A stretch of DNA of 64,000 nt, taken from NCBI RefSeq assembly GCF_900110575.1, contig NZ_FOEF01000002.1:620001-684000 (forward strand), written 5' to 3'. Below the pieces are notes generated by a model, which searched no databases, was not told the DNA's origin, and saw only the letters and a list, made by a program, of their open reading frames with translations. This DNA is from Amycolatopsis saalfeldensis (GTDB lineage: Bacteria; Actinomycetota; Actinomycetes; Mycobacteriales; Pseudonocardiaceae). Made by a program: the position numbers and the translations under genes. Positions 17,404 through 25,742 of the stretch are shown here, in pieces. Within the stretch, counting starts at the first letter, position 1. Each line of letters starts with the position of its first letter.

Positions 17404-18108
17404 ATGCGACGCTTCGACGACGAGGACCTCACCGGCGCGGAGTTCCGCGAGTGCGACCTGAGCCGGGCACGGCTGGTCGGCGTGGTCATGCAGGACGCCG
17501 AGATCGACGGCCTGATCAGCGGCCTGGTGGTCAACGGGGTCGAGGTCGGCCCGTACGTCGAGGCCGAACTCGACCGCAGGCACCCGGTGCGGCTGCTGAT
17601 CCGCTCCGACGAGCCGGCCGATCTGCGGGAGGCCTGGCGGCAGCTGCGGGACGGCTGGGCCGCGACCGCCGAGCGGGTCCGGTCCATGCCCGAGGGCAGC
17701 GAGCACCGCGGGGTCGACGGCGAATGGTCGATGGTCGAGACCCTGCGTCACCTCGTGTTCGTGCACGACTCGTGGTTCCGGCGTTGCGTGCTCGGGCTGA
17801 CCGAGCCGTTCACGGCCATGGGGCTGGGTCCGCCGTACGTCGCCGCCCCGGAGCTGGACCGATCGGCCCGCCCGGCCCTCGACGAGGTGCTCGCCGTGCG
17901 CGCCGAGCAGGCCGCAGGGATCGAGGAGTGGCTGGCGCAGGTCACGCCCGAGCAGCTCGCGAGGACCGCGCCGGTGCCCGAAGACGAGCGATGGCCCCCG
18001 TACGCGAAGGGCCGGCGGGTGCGGCAGTGCCTGGGCACCGTGCTCAACGAAGAGCGGGAGCACCACGGGTTCTGCGTGCGGGACCTCGACAAGCTGGCGG
18101 CCCGCTGA
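17404..18108 (+). CDS. DinB superfamily protein with pentapeptide-like N-terminus
   Basis: A 234-residue protein. The first 35 residues (RFDDEDLTGAEFRECDLSRARLVGV) have a pentapeptide-repeat-like pattern. The rest is a DinB four-helix fold: LREAWRQLRDGWAATAERVRSM, EWSMVETLRHLVFVHDSWF with the first metal His, and a C-terminal VLNEEREHHGF with the other His ligands. DinB proteins include thiol (mycothiol)-dependent transferases and maleylpyruvate isomerases; the actual reaction is unknown. It converges on the acyl-CoA synthetase gene with a 4-bp gap. Confidence 0.8.
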   Translation: MRRFDDEDLTGAEFRECDLSRARLVGVVMQDAEIDGLISGLVVNGVEVGPYVEAELDRRHPVRLLIRSDEPADLREAWRQLRDGWAATAERVRSMPEGSEHRGVDGEWSMVETLRHLVFVHDSWFRRCVLGLTEPFTAMGLGPPYVAAPELDRSARPALDEVLAVRAEQAAGIEEWLAQVTPEQLARTAPVPEDERWPPYAKGRRVRQCLGTVLNEEREHHGFCVRDLDKLAAR

Positions 18109-18112
18109 CCCG

Positions 18113-19708
18113 TCAGCCCGCCGTCTCGGCCAGGCCCGCGTGCCGGGTGCGCAGCTCGCGCTTCACGATCTTGCCGCTCGGGTTCTTCGGCAGCGCATCG
18201 GTGAACACGACGTACTTCGGGCACTTGTACCCGGCGAGCCGCGTGCGCGCGTGGGCGATCACCGCCTCGGGCGTCAGCGTCACGCCCGGCAGCGGGACGA
18301 CGGCCGCCGTCACCGCCTCGATCCAGTGCGGGTGGGCGACGCCGAAGACGGCCACCTCCGCGACTCCGTCAAGCTGGTAAAGGACTTCCTCCACCTCCCG
18401 GCTGGCCACGTTCTCGCCGCCGGTCTTGATCATGTCCTTCTTGCGGTCGACGACCGACAGGTAACCGTCCTCGTCCAGCACGCCGAGATCGCCGGAGTGG
18501 AACCAGCCGCCGTCGAACGCGGCCGCGGTCTTGGCCTCGTCCTCGTAGTAGCCGAGGGTCGTGTGCGGGCTGCGGTGCACGATCTCGCCGACCTCGCCCG
18601 GCGGCACCGGCCGGCCCTGGCTGTCGACGATCCGCGTCTCGACGTTCAGCGACGCGCGCCCGGCCGAACCCGCCTTCGGCAGCTGATCGTGCGGGCGCAG
18701 GATGGTGGCCAGCGGCGCCATCTCGGTCTGGCCGTAGAAGTTCCAGAACTCGACGTCCGGCAGCCGCCGGGCCAGCTCCCGCAGCACCTCGACCGGCATC
18801 GGCGACGCGCCGTAGTAGCCCTTGCGGAGGCTGGACAGGTCCGTGGTGCCGAACGCCTCGTGCCGCAGCAGGGAGATCCAGACGGTCGGCGGCGCGAACA
18901 GCTTCGTCGCGCGCTCGCGCTCCACCGCCGCCAGCAGCGCCGCCGGGTCCGGCCCCGGCAGGATCACGCTCGTCGCGCCGAGGTACACGTCGACGGAGAA
19001 GAAGCAGTCCAGCTGCGCGCAGTGGTACAGCGGCAGGGAATGGACCTCGACGTCGTCACCGCTCATCGATCCGTCGATCGCGCACGAGGTGTATTGCGCG
19101 ATCAGCGAACGGCTCGACAGCATCACGCCCTTCGGCCGCGACTCCGTGCCGGAGGTGTACATCAGCCGCAGCGGGTCGTCGTCGGCGACGAGGACGTCCG
19201 GGGCGCTTTCGTCGCCGGGCCCGTCGATCCAGGCGTCGACGTCGTCCCAGTCTTCGGCCGTCCCGCCGATCCGGCCCCGCACCACGTCGCCGAGCCCGGC
19301 GCGGTCCAGCGCCTCACGCGCCACCGTGAGCAGCGCGTCCTCGGCGATGAGGCCGGACGCGCCGGCGTGGCCCAGGATGAACGCGATCTCGTCCGCGCCG
19401 AGCATGAAGTTCACCGGCACCAGCACCACGCCGAGCTTCGCCGTGGCGAACACCAGCACCGCGTACGGCCAGGAGTTGTGGCTCAGCAACGCCAGGCGGT
19501 CGCCCTTGGCCAGCCCGCGCGCGGCCAGCCGGTGGGCGCAGCGGTTCACCGCCGCGTCGAACTCCGCGTAACCCACCCGGCGCTCACCCGCCACCACGGC
19601 GAGCTTGTCCGGATGGCGCAACGCCGTCCGGCGGAGCAGGTCCCCCACGGAGTGCTGGCGGGCGCGCTGGATCGCTTCCCCGGTTTCGGCGCTGAACGGG
19701 CTCGGCAT
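18113..19708 (-). CDS. Acyl-CoA synthetase (fatty-acid--CoA ligase)
   Basis: A 531-residue ANL-family enzyme. The AMP-binding motif LMYTSGTESRPKGVM is at about 170-184, followed by FYGQTEM, the hinge region GWFHSGDLGVLDEDGYLSVVDRKKDMIKTGGENV, and the C-terminal catalytic lysine in LPKNPSGKIVKREL. It activates a carboxylic acid as acyl-AMP and then acyl-CoA; the chain class cannot be read. ATG 19708 chosen because the protein begins a normal distance before the first conserved block; a clear ribosome site is lacking. Divergent from the kinase gene. Confidence 0.9.
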   Translation of the reverse strand: MPSPFSAETGEAIQRARQHSVGDLLRRTALRHPDKLAVVAGERRVGYAEFDAAVNRCAHRLAARGLAKGDRLALLSHNSWPYAVLVFATAKLGVVLVPVNFMLGADEIAFILGHAGASGLIAEDALLTVAREALDRAGLGDVVRGRIGGTAEDWDDVDAWIDGPGDESAPDVLVADDDPLRLMYTSGTESRPKGVMLSSRSLIAQYTSCAIDGSMSGDDVEVHSLPLYHCAQLDCFFSVDVYLGATSVILPGPDPAALLAAVERERATKLFAPPTVWISLLRHEAFGTTDLSSLRKGYYGASPMPVEVLRELARRLPDVEFWNFYGQTEMAPLATILRPHDQLPKAGSAGRASLNVETRIVDSQGRPVPPGEVGEIVHRSPHTTLGYYEDEAKTAAAFDGGWFHSGDLGVLDEDGYLSVVDRKKDMIKTGGENVASREVEEVLYQLDGVAEVAVFGVAHPHWIEAVTAAVVPLPGVTLTPEAVIAHARTRLAGYKCPKYVVFTDALPKNPSGKIVKRELRTRHAGLAETAG

Positions 19709-19802
19709 AGCGGGAGTCTCGGCCAAGCGACCGGCGCGCGCAAGCCATCGGTGCGGCCGTTCGGCCCAGTCGGTAAACTCCGGGCGCACCTCGGGGGAGA
19801 TC

Positions 19803-22043
19803 GTGGACGACAGCAGCAGCACCGACGCGCCGGAGTCGCCGGACCGGCCGGACCTCACCGCCCGGCTGCCGCGGTTCCGCCTGGTCCGGCGGCTGTCCCG
19901 GACGAACATGAGCGAGGTCTTCCACGCGCTCGACCTGCGGCACGGGCGCCCGGTGGCGCTCAAGGTCGTCGGCCGCGAGTTCCTGGCCGCGCCCGGCGCG
20001 CGGGCCCGGTTCGAGCGGGAGACGCGGATCGCGCTGGGGCTCGACCACCCGAACATCGTGCCCGCCTACGACGCCGGCCATTCCGCGGACGGCGAGCTCG
20101 GCTACCTCGCGATGCGCTTCGTCGAGGGCACCGACCTGGGCAAGGTGCTCGACCAGCGCCGGCTGCCGTTCGCGCGGACGGTGGAGATCGGCCGCGCGGT
20201 CGCCGCCGCGCTCGACACCGCCCACGCCCAGGGCCTGGTGCACCGCGACGTCAAGCCGGGCAACATCCTGCTGGAAAACGGCACGGGCCGGGTCTACCTG
20301 TGCGACTTCGGCATCGCCCGCGCCCTCGACCCCGCGCTGACCCGGGTCACGGCCACCGGGGGCTTCCTCGGCACGCGGTACTACGCGGCCCCGGAGCAGG
20401 AGAACGGGCGCGAGGTCGGACCGGCCGCCGACGTCTACGCGCTGGCCTGCGTGCTCTACCACTGCCTGGCCGGGCACCCGCCCGGCGCGCACTCGGACTT
20501 CGCGCATCCCGGCCTGCCGGCCCTGCGGCGCGCGCTCGACCAGGACCCGGCCGCGCGGCCCGCGACCTGCCAGGCGCTGGTCGACGACCTCGTCCGCACC
20601 ACCCAGGAGGCGGAGCGGGCCGCGCGGCGTAAACGACGCCTGCGCCTGATCGGCCTGCCCGCCGCCGCGCTGGTGGTGGTCGCGCTGCTGGTGGCCTGGT
20701 TCGCCACCCAAGGACCGCCCGCCGCGGACAGCCCGGCACTGGCCGGCGTCCCGGCGGCGCTGCGTGCCGACTGCGCGACGGCCGACCACCCGGTCGCCGG
20801 CGCCGCTTCCGCCGTCACCTGCCGGGATCCGTCCGGCCAATCCGCCACGACGAGCACTTTCACGGACTCGAAACAGGCCGAAAGCGCGTACGCCGCCGCG
20901 CTCGCCGACTCCGGCGTCGCCCCGCGCCAAGGCGACTGCACCACGGCGACGGGCGGCGAACACCGTTACCCCGCAACAGGTCCAGCGCGTGGCCGCGCGC
21001 TCTGCTACACGCGAGACGGAACGTCCACTGTGGTCTGGACCGACGAGGCAGCCCACTCGGTCAGCCGCGCGGAGGCACCCGACGACGCCGCCTTGCGGAA
21101 GGCATGGACCGGCTGGGTCGGCAACCCCGCCTTCCCGACGCGGGACGAGAGCGCGCTCGTCGACGTCGCCGCGGGCACCGGCTGCGCCCGCGCGGCCGCG
21201 GCGGACCTCGACGCCTACCCCGGCGCCGTCGCCGGCATCACCTGCACCCCGGCGGGCACCGGCGCCCGGTCGGTCTCCTACTACCGCTTCGCCGGGCTGC
21301 CCGCCCTGCGCACGGCCTTCACCGGGCTGGTCACCGCGGCGAAGGCGCCGAGCGGCAGCCCGTGCCCGGGCACGCCGTTCGTCGGCACCACCCGGTTCGA
21401 CTGGCTCAGCGTCGACCTCGGCCAGGTCCTCTGCCGCCCCGGCCCGGACGGCACGGTCGCGATGGACTGGAGCCTCGAGGCGTTCTCGATGATCGGGCAC
21501 GTCACGGCCGCCTCCCCGGACGCGGCCGGCGGCTGGTGGACGCAGTGGCACATCGCGCCGTTGAGCCGGATCGTCGACGCCGTCAACACCAGTGCCTCGC
21601 CCGCCTTCCCGGCCCCGGCCGAGCAGACGCTGCTCGGCCACGTGCCGGCGCAGTCACGGCTGAACTGCGTGCGCCCGTCACCGGACCAGAAGTGGCAGGA
21701 CCTCGGCGCGGTCGCCCCCGTCGCGGCGGTCGCTTGTGGACGGACGAGCGGCGCCGGGCTGGTCGTCTACTACCAGCTGCCCGACGCCGCCACGATGGGC
21801 CAGGTGTTCAACAGCACCGGCGACTCCAAGGACCCCTGCACCAGCCTGCCCAAGGACTTCGCGGGCGACCAGCCCTACACCCGTGACGGCCGGACCGGCC
21901 GCCTCGCCTGCGGCACCTACGAAACCGGCGAGCGGTATCTCAAGTGGACGGACGACCGGACCCGCATCGAGGCGGTCGCCCACCGCGGCAGCGAGCCGTT
22001 TGTCCTGATCGACTGGTGGACCCACGACGCGGGGCCGGCGTGA
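19803..22043 (+). CDS. Transmembrane Ser/Thr protein kinase with triple-repeat ectodomain
   Basis: A 746-residue protein. Kinase domain about 25-265: Lys54 (VALKVV), HRD with Asp149, Lys151, DFG with Asp168, APE at 196-198. The glycine-rich loop reads LSRTNMSEVF, with no glycines, unlike the usual GxGGMxEV. One transmembrane helix spans about 282-302. The outer part has three homologous units of about 120-140 residues, each with four cysteines: 324/340/379/401, 461/481/521/544 and 622/645/679/703. Likely a disulfide-stabilised sensor domain. GTG 19803 start with GGGGAGA 5 bases upstream. The FHA gene nearby could encode a phospho-reader. Confidence 0.88.
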   Translation: MDDSSSTDAPESPDRPDLTARLPRFRLVRRLSRTNMSEVFHALDLRHGRPVALKVVGREFLAAPGARARFERETRIALGLDHPNIVPAYDAGHSADGELGYLAMRFVEGTDLGKVLDQRRLPFARTVEIGRAVAAALDTAHAQGLVHRDVKPGNILLENGTGRVYLCDFGIARALDPALTRVTATGGFLGTRYYAAPEQENGREVGPAADVYALACVLYHCLAGHPPGAHSDFAHPGLPALRRALDQDPAARPATCQALVDDLVRTTQEAERAARRKRRLRLIGLPAAALVVVALLVAWFATQGPPAADSPALAGVPAALRADCATADHPVAGAASAVTCRDPSGQSATTSTFTDSKQAESAYAAALADSGVAPRQGDCTTATGGEHRYPATGPARGRALCYTRDGTSTVVWTDEAAHSVSRAEAPDDAALRKAWTGWVGNPAFPTRDESALVDVAAGTGCARAAAADLDAYPGAVAGITCTPAGTGARSVSYYRFAGLPALRTAFTGLVTAAKAPSGSPCPGTPFVGTTRFDWLSVDLGQVLCRPGPDGTVAMDWSLEAFSMIGHVTAASPDAAGGWWTQWHIAPLSRIVDAVNTSASPAFPAPAEQTLLGHVPAQSRLNCVRPSPDQKWQDLGAVAPVAAVACGRTSGAGLVVYYQLPDAATMGQVFNSTGDSKDPCTSLPKDFAGDQPYTRDGRTGRLACGTYETGERYLKWTDDRTRIEAVAHRGSEPFVLIDWWTHDAGPA

Positions 22044-22048
22044 GCGGC

Positions 22049-22522
22049 TCAGCCGTTGACCGCGCCGCCCACCGAAGCGCTGCCGCTGACGTGCGTGCCC
22101 GGTGTCCCGGCCGACCCGCCGTGGGTGCTGCCGAAGGGCTTGCCGTCGAACACCGCGAACATGTCGATCCCGCCCTGGCCGGTGCCGGAGTAGTCGATCT
22201 CGAGCGTCCACTGGTGCGGCTTGCCGTCGGCGGCCACGGTCAGCGACTCGCGCCACGGCAGCTTCACCGCGCCGGTCTGCTTCTCGACGCCGTCGAGGGA
22301 GTATTTGATCGTGGTGATGTCGCCGCTGCCGGTGGCGTTCAGGACCAGCGTGTGCGGCTCGCGGTCCGGCACCTTCGGCGAGGTCGGGGCCGCGGACGGC
22401 TTCGGTGGCGCTGGGCTGCTCGGGGCGGCGGGGGCCGGGGCGCTGCCGCAGGCGGCGAGCACCACCGGCAGCACGGCGAAGGCGGCTGAAACGGCGAGAA
22501 CCCGCCTGGTACGAAGAAGCAT
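22049..22522 (-). CDS. Putative lipoprotein
   Basis: A 157-residue protein with a signal peptide (MLLRTRRVLAVSAAFAVLPV) and lipobox VLAAC, then a Pro/Ala/Ser-rich linker of about 30 residues. The remaining beta-rich domain (about 60-157) includes VLNATGSGDITTIKYSLDG and WTLEIDYSGTGQGGIDMFAVFDG. It resembles small MmpS-like or Ig-like lipid-anchored domains, but I cannot name the family firmly. It converges on the kinase gene (5-bp gap) and is divergent from the FHA gene. Confidence 0.75.
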   Translation of the reverse strand: MLLRTRRVLAVSAAFAVLPVVLAACGSAPAPAAPSSPAPPKPSAAPTSPKVPDREPHTLVLNATGSGDITTIKYSLDGVEKQTGAVKLPWRESLTVAADGKPHQWTLEIDYSGTGQGGIDMFAVFDGKPFGSTHGGSAGTPGTHVSGSASVGGAVNG

Positions 22523-22577
22523 GCGCGTACGGTATCGGCCCGGCACGGGACCGGTCCCCGATTCGAGAGGACCCGAG

Positions 22578-23354
22578 TTGACCATCTTCCGCGCGGAAGG
22601 CCCCACCCCGGCGAAGCCGCCGTGGACGAACCCCGGCGCCATCGTCGTCCGCGGGCTCACGGGCACGGCCGGCCTGCTGCCCGAGGAGTTCGCCCGGCTG
22701 CCGTTCGGCCGGAGCCCGGGCCCGGACGGCGTGGTCGCGGGCGAGGACGACCAGCGGGTCAGCCGTGAGCACGGCGCGCTGGTCCACCGGCAGGGCTGGT
22801 GGTGGCTGAGCAACAGCGGGCACACGCCGATCGAGTTCTCCCCCACCCGCCAGCTGCACGCCGACGACGACCCGGTGCCGCTGCCGCCGGGCTACACGAC
22901 GTTGCTGGTGGTCGGCTCCGGCGGGCGCAAGCACCCGCTCGAGGTGCACGTGAACACCCCCGAGCACCACCGCCCGCTGCCGGTCGCGGGCCCGACCCTG
23001 ACCGGGCACGTCTGGGACCTCGACGCGGACGAGCGGCTGGTCCTGGCCGTGCTGGGCCAGCAGTACCTGCGCCGGGAGCCGCACCCGCAGCCCATGGGGC
23101 GGGCCCACGTCACGGAACTGGTGGCCGAGCTGCGAAAGCTCGACGCCCTCGAACCATGGGACGTCAAGCAGGTCGACCGCGTGATCGCCCGCGTCCGGGA
23201 CCGCCTGTCGGCCCGCGGCGTGCGTGGGCTCAAGCGCAGTGAGGTCCCCGAGCCGATCGGCAACTCGCTCAACCACAACCTGCTGACCGAACTGACCCGC
23301 ACCACGAACACCCTGACCCGCGCCGATTTGGCACCACTCGACCGGCTGGATTGA
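22578..23354 (+). CDS. FHA domain protein
   Basis: A 258-residue protein. The FHA core is at about residues 40-110: FGRS (43-46), SREH (62-65) and Asn79 in WWLSNSG, the residues that hold phosphothreonine. The C-terminal half (about 140-258; DERLVLAVLGQQYLRREP and VIARVRDRLSARGVRGL) looks like a winged-helix-like helical domain. The start is TTG 22578, with GAGAGGA 7 bases upstream; no better start fits. Near a Ser/Thr kinase, so it may read that kinase's phosphorylation. Two minisatellites follow immediately downstream. Confidence 0.82.
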   Translation: MTIFRAEGPTPAKPPWTNPGAIVVRGLTGTAGLLPEEFARLPFGRSPGPDGVVAGEDDQRVSREHGALVHRQGWWWLSNSGHTPIEFSPTRQLHADDDPVPLPPGYTTLLVVGSGGRKHPLEVHVNTPEHHRPLPVAGPTLTGHVWDLDADERLVLAVLGQQYLRREPHPQPMGRAHVTELVAELRKLDALEPWDVKQVDRVIARVRDRLSARGVRGLKRSEVPEPIGNSLNHNLLTELTRTTNTLTRADLAPLDRLD

Positions 23355-23392
23355 GCCCCTTCGGGGTGGGCTGAGCCGATCCTGGCTGACCC

Positions 23393-23502
23393 GATCCGGC
23401 TGGACTGGGCCAGGCAAGCTGAGCCGAATGAGCCGAGCCGATCCGGCTGGACTCGACCAGGCAAGCTGAGCCGAATGAGCCGAGTCGATCCGGCTGGACT
23501 GG
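23393..23502. repeat. Tandem repeat, 47-bp unit
   Basis: The word GATCCGGCTGGACT recurs at 23393, 23440 and 23487, an exact 47-bp period; each unit includes CCAGGCAAGCTGAGCCGAAT. It begins about 40 bp after the FHA stop codon. In the 533-bp gene-free space 23355-23887 this array is followed by a second, unrelated array; I see no gene there. GCTGGACTG half-words also recur between the two arrays. Confidence 0.85.
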
Positions 23503-23557
23503 ACTGTTCGAGCCGGAATGTTGGGGCTGGACTGTTCAGGGCTGGACTGTCGCGATC

Positions 23558-23741
23558 CAGCCGAACCAACCGGGCCGAGCCAATGCGACCGGACTATTCC
23601 CGCTGGGCGGTTCCTGCCCAGCCGAACCAACCCGGCCGAGCCAATGCGACCGGACTATTCCCGCTGGGCGGTTCCTGCCCAGCCGAACCAACTCGGCCGA
23701 GCCAAGGTAACTGGACTGTTCCGCAGGGCGGGTTCTGATCC
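23558..23741. repeat. Tandem repeat, 61-bp unit
   Basis: CAGCCGAACCAAC recurs at 23558, 23619 and 23680, a 61-bp period; units 1 and 2 are almost identical (GGCCGAGCCAATGCGACCGG, then ACTATTCCCGCTGGGCGG) and unit 3 diverges after about 30 bp. Because 61 is not a multiple of 3, the array cannot encode a repeating peptide, which argues for a non-coding role or for neutral slippage. Confidence 0.87.
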
Positions 23742-23887
23742 CGGCTGGACTGTTCCGGCCGGACTGAGCCGCTCCGGCATACCGGCTCCCGGCAACCGGC
23801 CGAGCCGGGAGGTTCCAGCTCCATGCGACAGGCCGCGCGCTCGGGCAACCGAGGTGACTGCGCACCGCGTCCGGGCTAGCGCCCCGC

Positions 23888-24253
23888 TCAGCTGTCCTTG
23901 GCGAAGACGCGCACGGCGATCGCCGTCGCGACGCCGAAGGCCGCCAGCACGATGCCGACCAGGAGCAGACCGGCGGCGTTCAGCGCGAGGGCCGCCGTGG
24001 CGAAGAGTGCGAATTCGAGGATGAAGCGCGTCGGCTCGGGGGCGCGCCGTTTGGCCCGCGGCGCGACGACCAGTGCCCAGATCACCGCCGCCAGTGCGGG
24101 CCACAGCACCGCGCCCACGATGTCGAACAGCACGCCGCCGCCGAGGCGCGCACCCGCCACGGCGAGCCCCGCGAGCAGCGCCAGCTCCGTGAGGAACCGG
24201 ACGACGAGCACGAAGCCCGCGAAGCCGCGCAGAACGGGAGTCGAGGTGGTCAT
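23888..24253 (-). CDS. YrdB-like (DUF2568) small membrane protein
   Basis: A 121-residue protein with four predicted membrane helices: GFVLVVRFLTELALLAGLAV, IVGAVLWPALAAVIWALVVA, FILEFALFATAALALNAAGL and VGIVLAAFGVATAIAVRVF. The charged loop APRAKRRAPEPTRF between helices 2 and 3 is typical of YrdB/DUF2568 proteins, whose function is unknown. It is flanked on both sides by minisatellites. Confidence 0.75.
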   Translation of the reverse strand: MTTSTPVLRGFAGFVLVVRFLTELALLAGLAVAGARLGGGVLFDIVGAVLWPALAAVIWALVVAPRAKRRAPEPTRFILEFALFATAALALNAAGLLLVGIVLAAFGVATAIAVRVFAKDS

Positions 24254-24295
24254 GCCCCGCAGCGTAGCGGCCTGTCGGAGGCCGCGAGGCAAGAC

Positions 24296-24548
24296 CGCCC
24301 GACCTCGCCGCCGGGGAGACGTCCCGGCGGAGCGGGCCGCCCGACCTCGCCGCCGGGCAGACGTACCGGCGGAGCGGGCCGCCCGACCTCGCCGCGGGTA
24401 AGACGTTCCTGCTGCCATGGCCGTGCCACGTCGCCGCTAAGCAGACATTCCCGCTGTCACGGGCCGCCCGACCTCGCCGCCGGGGAGACGTTCCTGCGGC
24501 GCGGGCCGCCCCGCCTCGCCGCTGGGGAGCGTTCTCGATTCGAGGTGC
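24296..24548. repeat. Tandem repeat, 42-bp unit
   Basis: CGCCCGACCTCGCCG recurs at 24296, 24338, 24380, 24465 and (one change) 24507, with a decayed copy at about 24422: six units at a 42-bp period, each with a GGAGACGT/GCAGACGT core. The unit is 14 codons long, so antisense frames read a 14-residue repeat, but without a start or ribosome site. The rest of the 533-bp gene-free space (24549-24786) has one 7-bp hairpin (24645-24670) and the secreted protein's promoter region. Confidence 0.87.
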
Positions 24549-24786
24549 TGCTGGAGCGCGCGCGAGGTGGCTCGCACCGCGCTGACCGCCACCCTCTCCC
24601 CCGGCAACTTCACCGGCGTAAGGCTCAGCGCCCGAGGTGCTTACCGACGCCCTCCTGCCGGGCGGCGTCGAGCGGCGTGTCCGCTTTGTCCGGCATAACA
24701 GAGCGCCCGCGCCATTTTGTACGGCGCGTGTACCGGCTCCGGCCAGTCTGTCCCCACACCCACTGGGGACGATGGAGGAACCGAAG

Positions 24787-25563
24787 ATGAGAATCGCGAA
24801 ACGCTCGCTGGGCATCGCGGCCTTCGCCGCGGCGATCGCGCTGAGCGGGATGGCGCCGGCGATGGCGGCTGCCTCGAACGGCACCGTGCACACCGACTCC
24901 GGCGCGCCGCTGACCGTGCGCTCCGCCCCCGGCACCGGCGCGAGCTCGGTCGGCACCATCGCCGACGGCACCGCGATCGTGATCGACTGCCAGACCACCG
25001 GCGACAGCGTGACCGGCAAGTACGGCACCAGCACCATCTGGGACCACGTGCCGGCCAGCAACGGCTACATCACCGACACCTACGTCTACACCGGCTCCGA
25101 CGGCCGCATCGCGCCGGACTGCACGAACGTGCCGAACCCGCCGGCGAACACCTGCTCCACCACCGGACTCGGCGACGGGAAGACCTGCGCACAGGCCGTC
25201 GCGTACGCCAAGACCCGCGTGCACACCAACAACATCGACTCCTACAACGGCTGGTGCGACCGCATCAACGCGCAGAACTACGGCTTCTCGGCGAGCGGCT
25301 CCACCACCGCGTACGTGCACTGGACGCAGATCCCGGCCGCGTACAAGCACGCGGGCGACCAGAACGTGCCGGCGGGCGGGCTGGCGTTCTTCTCCAACGG
25401 CGGCTCGGGCCACACGATGATCTCGATCGGCGGCGGCCAGTTCCTGTCGAACGACATCCACGGCGCGGGCAGCTACACCCAGACCACCATCTCCGAGATC
25501 AAGAGCAAGTGGGGCCAGACCTACCTCGGCTGGTCGCAGCCGTGGTTCAAGGTCAACCACTGA
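24787..25563 (+). CDS. Secreted SH3b plus CHAP-like domain protein
   Basis: A 258-residue exported protein. Signal peptide residues 1-27 (cleavage near PAMA-A), then an SH3b-like domain (about 30-110: APLTVRSAPGTGASSVGTIA ... YITDTYVYTG), a linker, and a C-terminal domain of about 125 residues with Cys157 (YNGWCDRI) and His209 (GSGHTMISIG), as expected for a CHAP/NlpC-type peptidase or amidase. A cell-wall hydrolase or wall-binding role is likely. ATG 24787 with GGAGGA 7 bases upstream. A hairpin follows the stop codon. Confidence 0.8.
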   Translation: MRIAKRSLGIAAFAAAIALSGMAPAMAAASNGTVHTDSGAPLTVRSAPGTGASSVGTIADGTAIVIDCQTTGDSVTGKYGTSTIWDHVPASNGYITDTYVYTGSDGRIAPDCTNVPNPPANTCSTTGLGDGKTCAQAVAYAKTRVHTNNIDSYNGWCDRINAQNYGFSASGSTTAYVHWTQIPAAYKHAGDQNVPAGGLAFFSNGGSGHTMISIGGGQFLSNDIHGAGSYTQTTISEIKSKWGQTYLGWSQPWFKVNH

Positions 25564-25581
25564 CCTGAAACCGGCAGCCGA

Positions 25582-25614
25582 GGGCCTCGTCCGGGAAGAA
25601 CCCGGCGGGGCCTT
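25582..25614 (+). terminator. Putative terminator hairpin
   Basis: GGGCCTCGTCCGGG and CCCGGCGGGGCCT pair imperfectly around an AAGAA loop, 19 bases after the secreted protein's stop codon. There is no T-tract; only TTC follows the stem. Confidence 0.5.
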
Positions 25615-25742
25615 CGCTGTCCCCGGAGCCGGCCGTCCGCGCTGTCAACCCCTTCCGAACAGCCGTTTTCCGCGGTTTTCCCGGTCCGGGAAGGCGTGTC
25701 ATGGTCAACGACACGACTTCACCGGCGAAGGGAAACCCCGCG

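Noticed and set aside
23393-24548. Possible CRISPR arrays
   Set aside because: The repeats are directly contiguous with no unique spacers, units differ in length, and no cas genes are present. They are minisatellites.
24296-24548. Antisense frame encoding a 14-residue repeat protein
   Set aside because: No start codon with a ribosome site, no decay of synonymous positions visible, and the frame is carried by the 42-bp DNA repeat itself.
24549-24786. Cyclic-di-AMP (ydaO-type) riboswitch before the secreted wall-associated protein
   Set aside because: Such switches are common before actinomycete cell-wall hydrolases, but I could not find the conserved core; only one 7-bp hairpin is visible.
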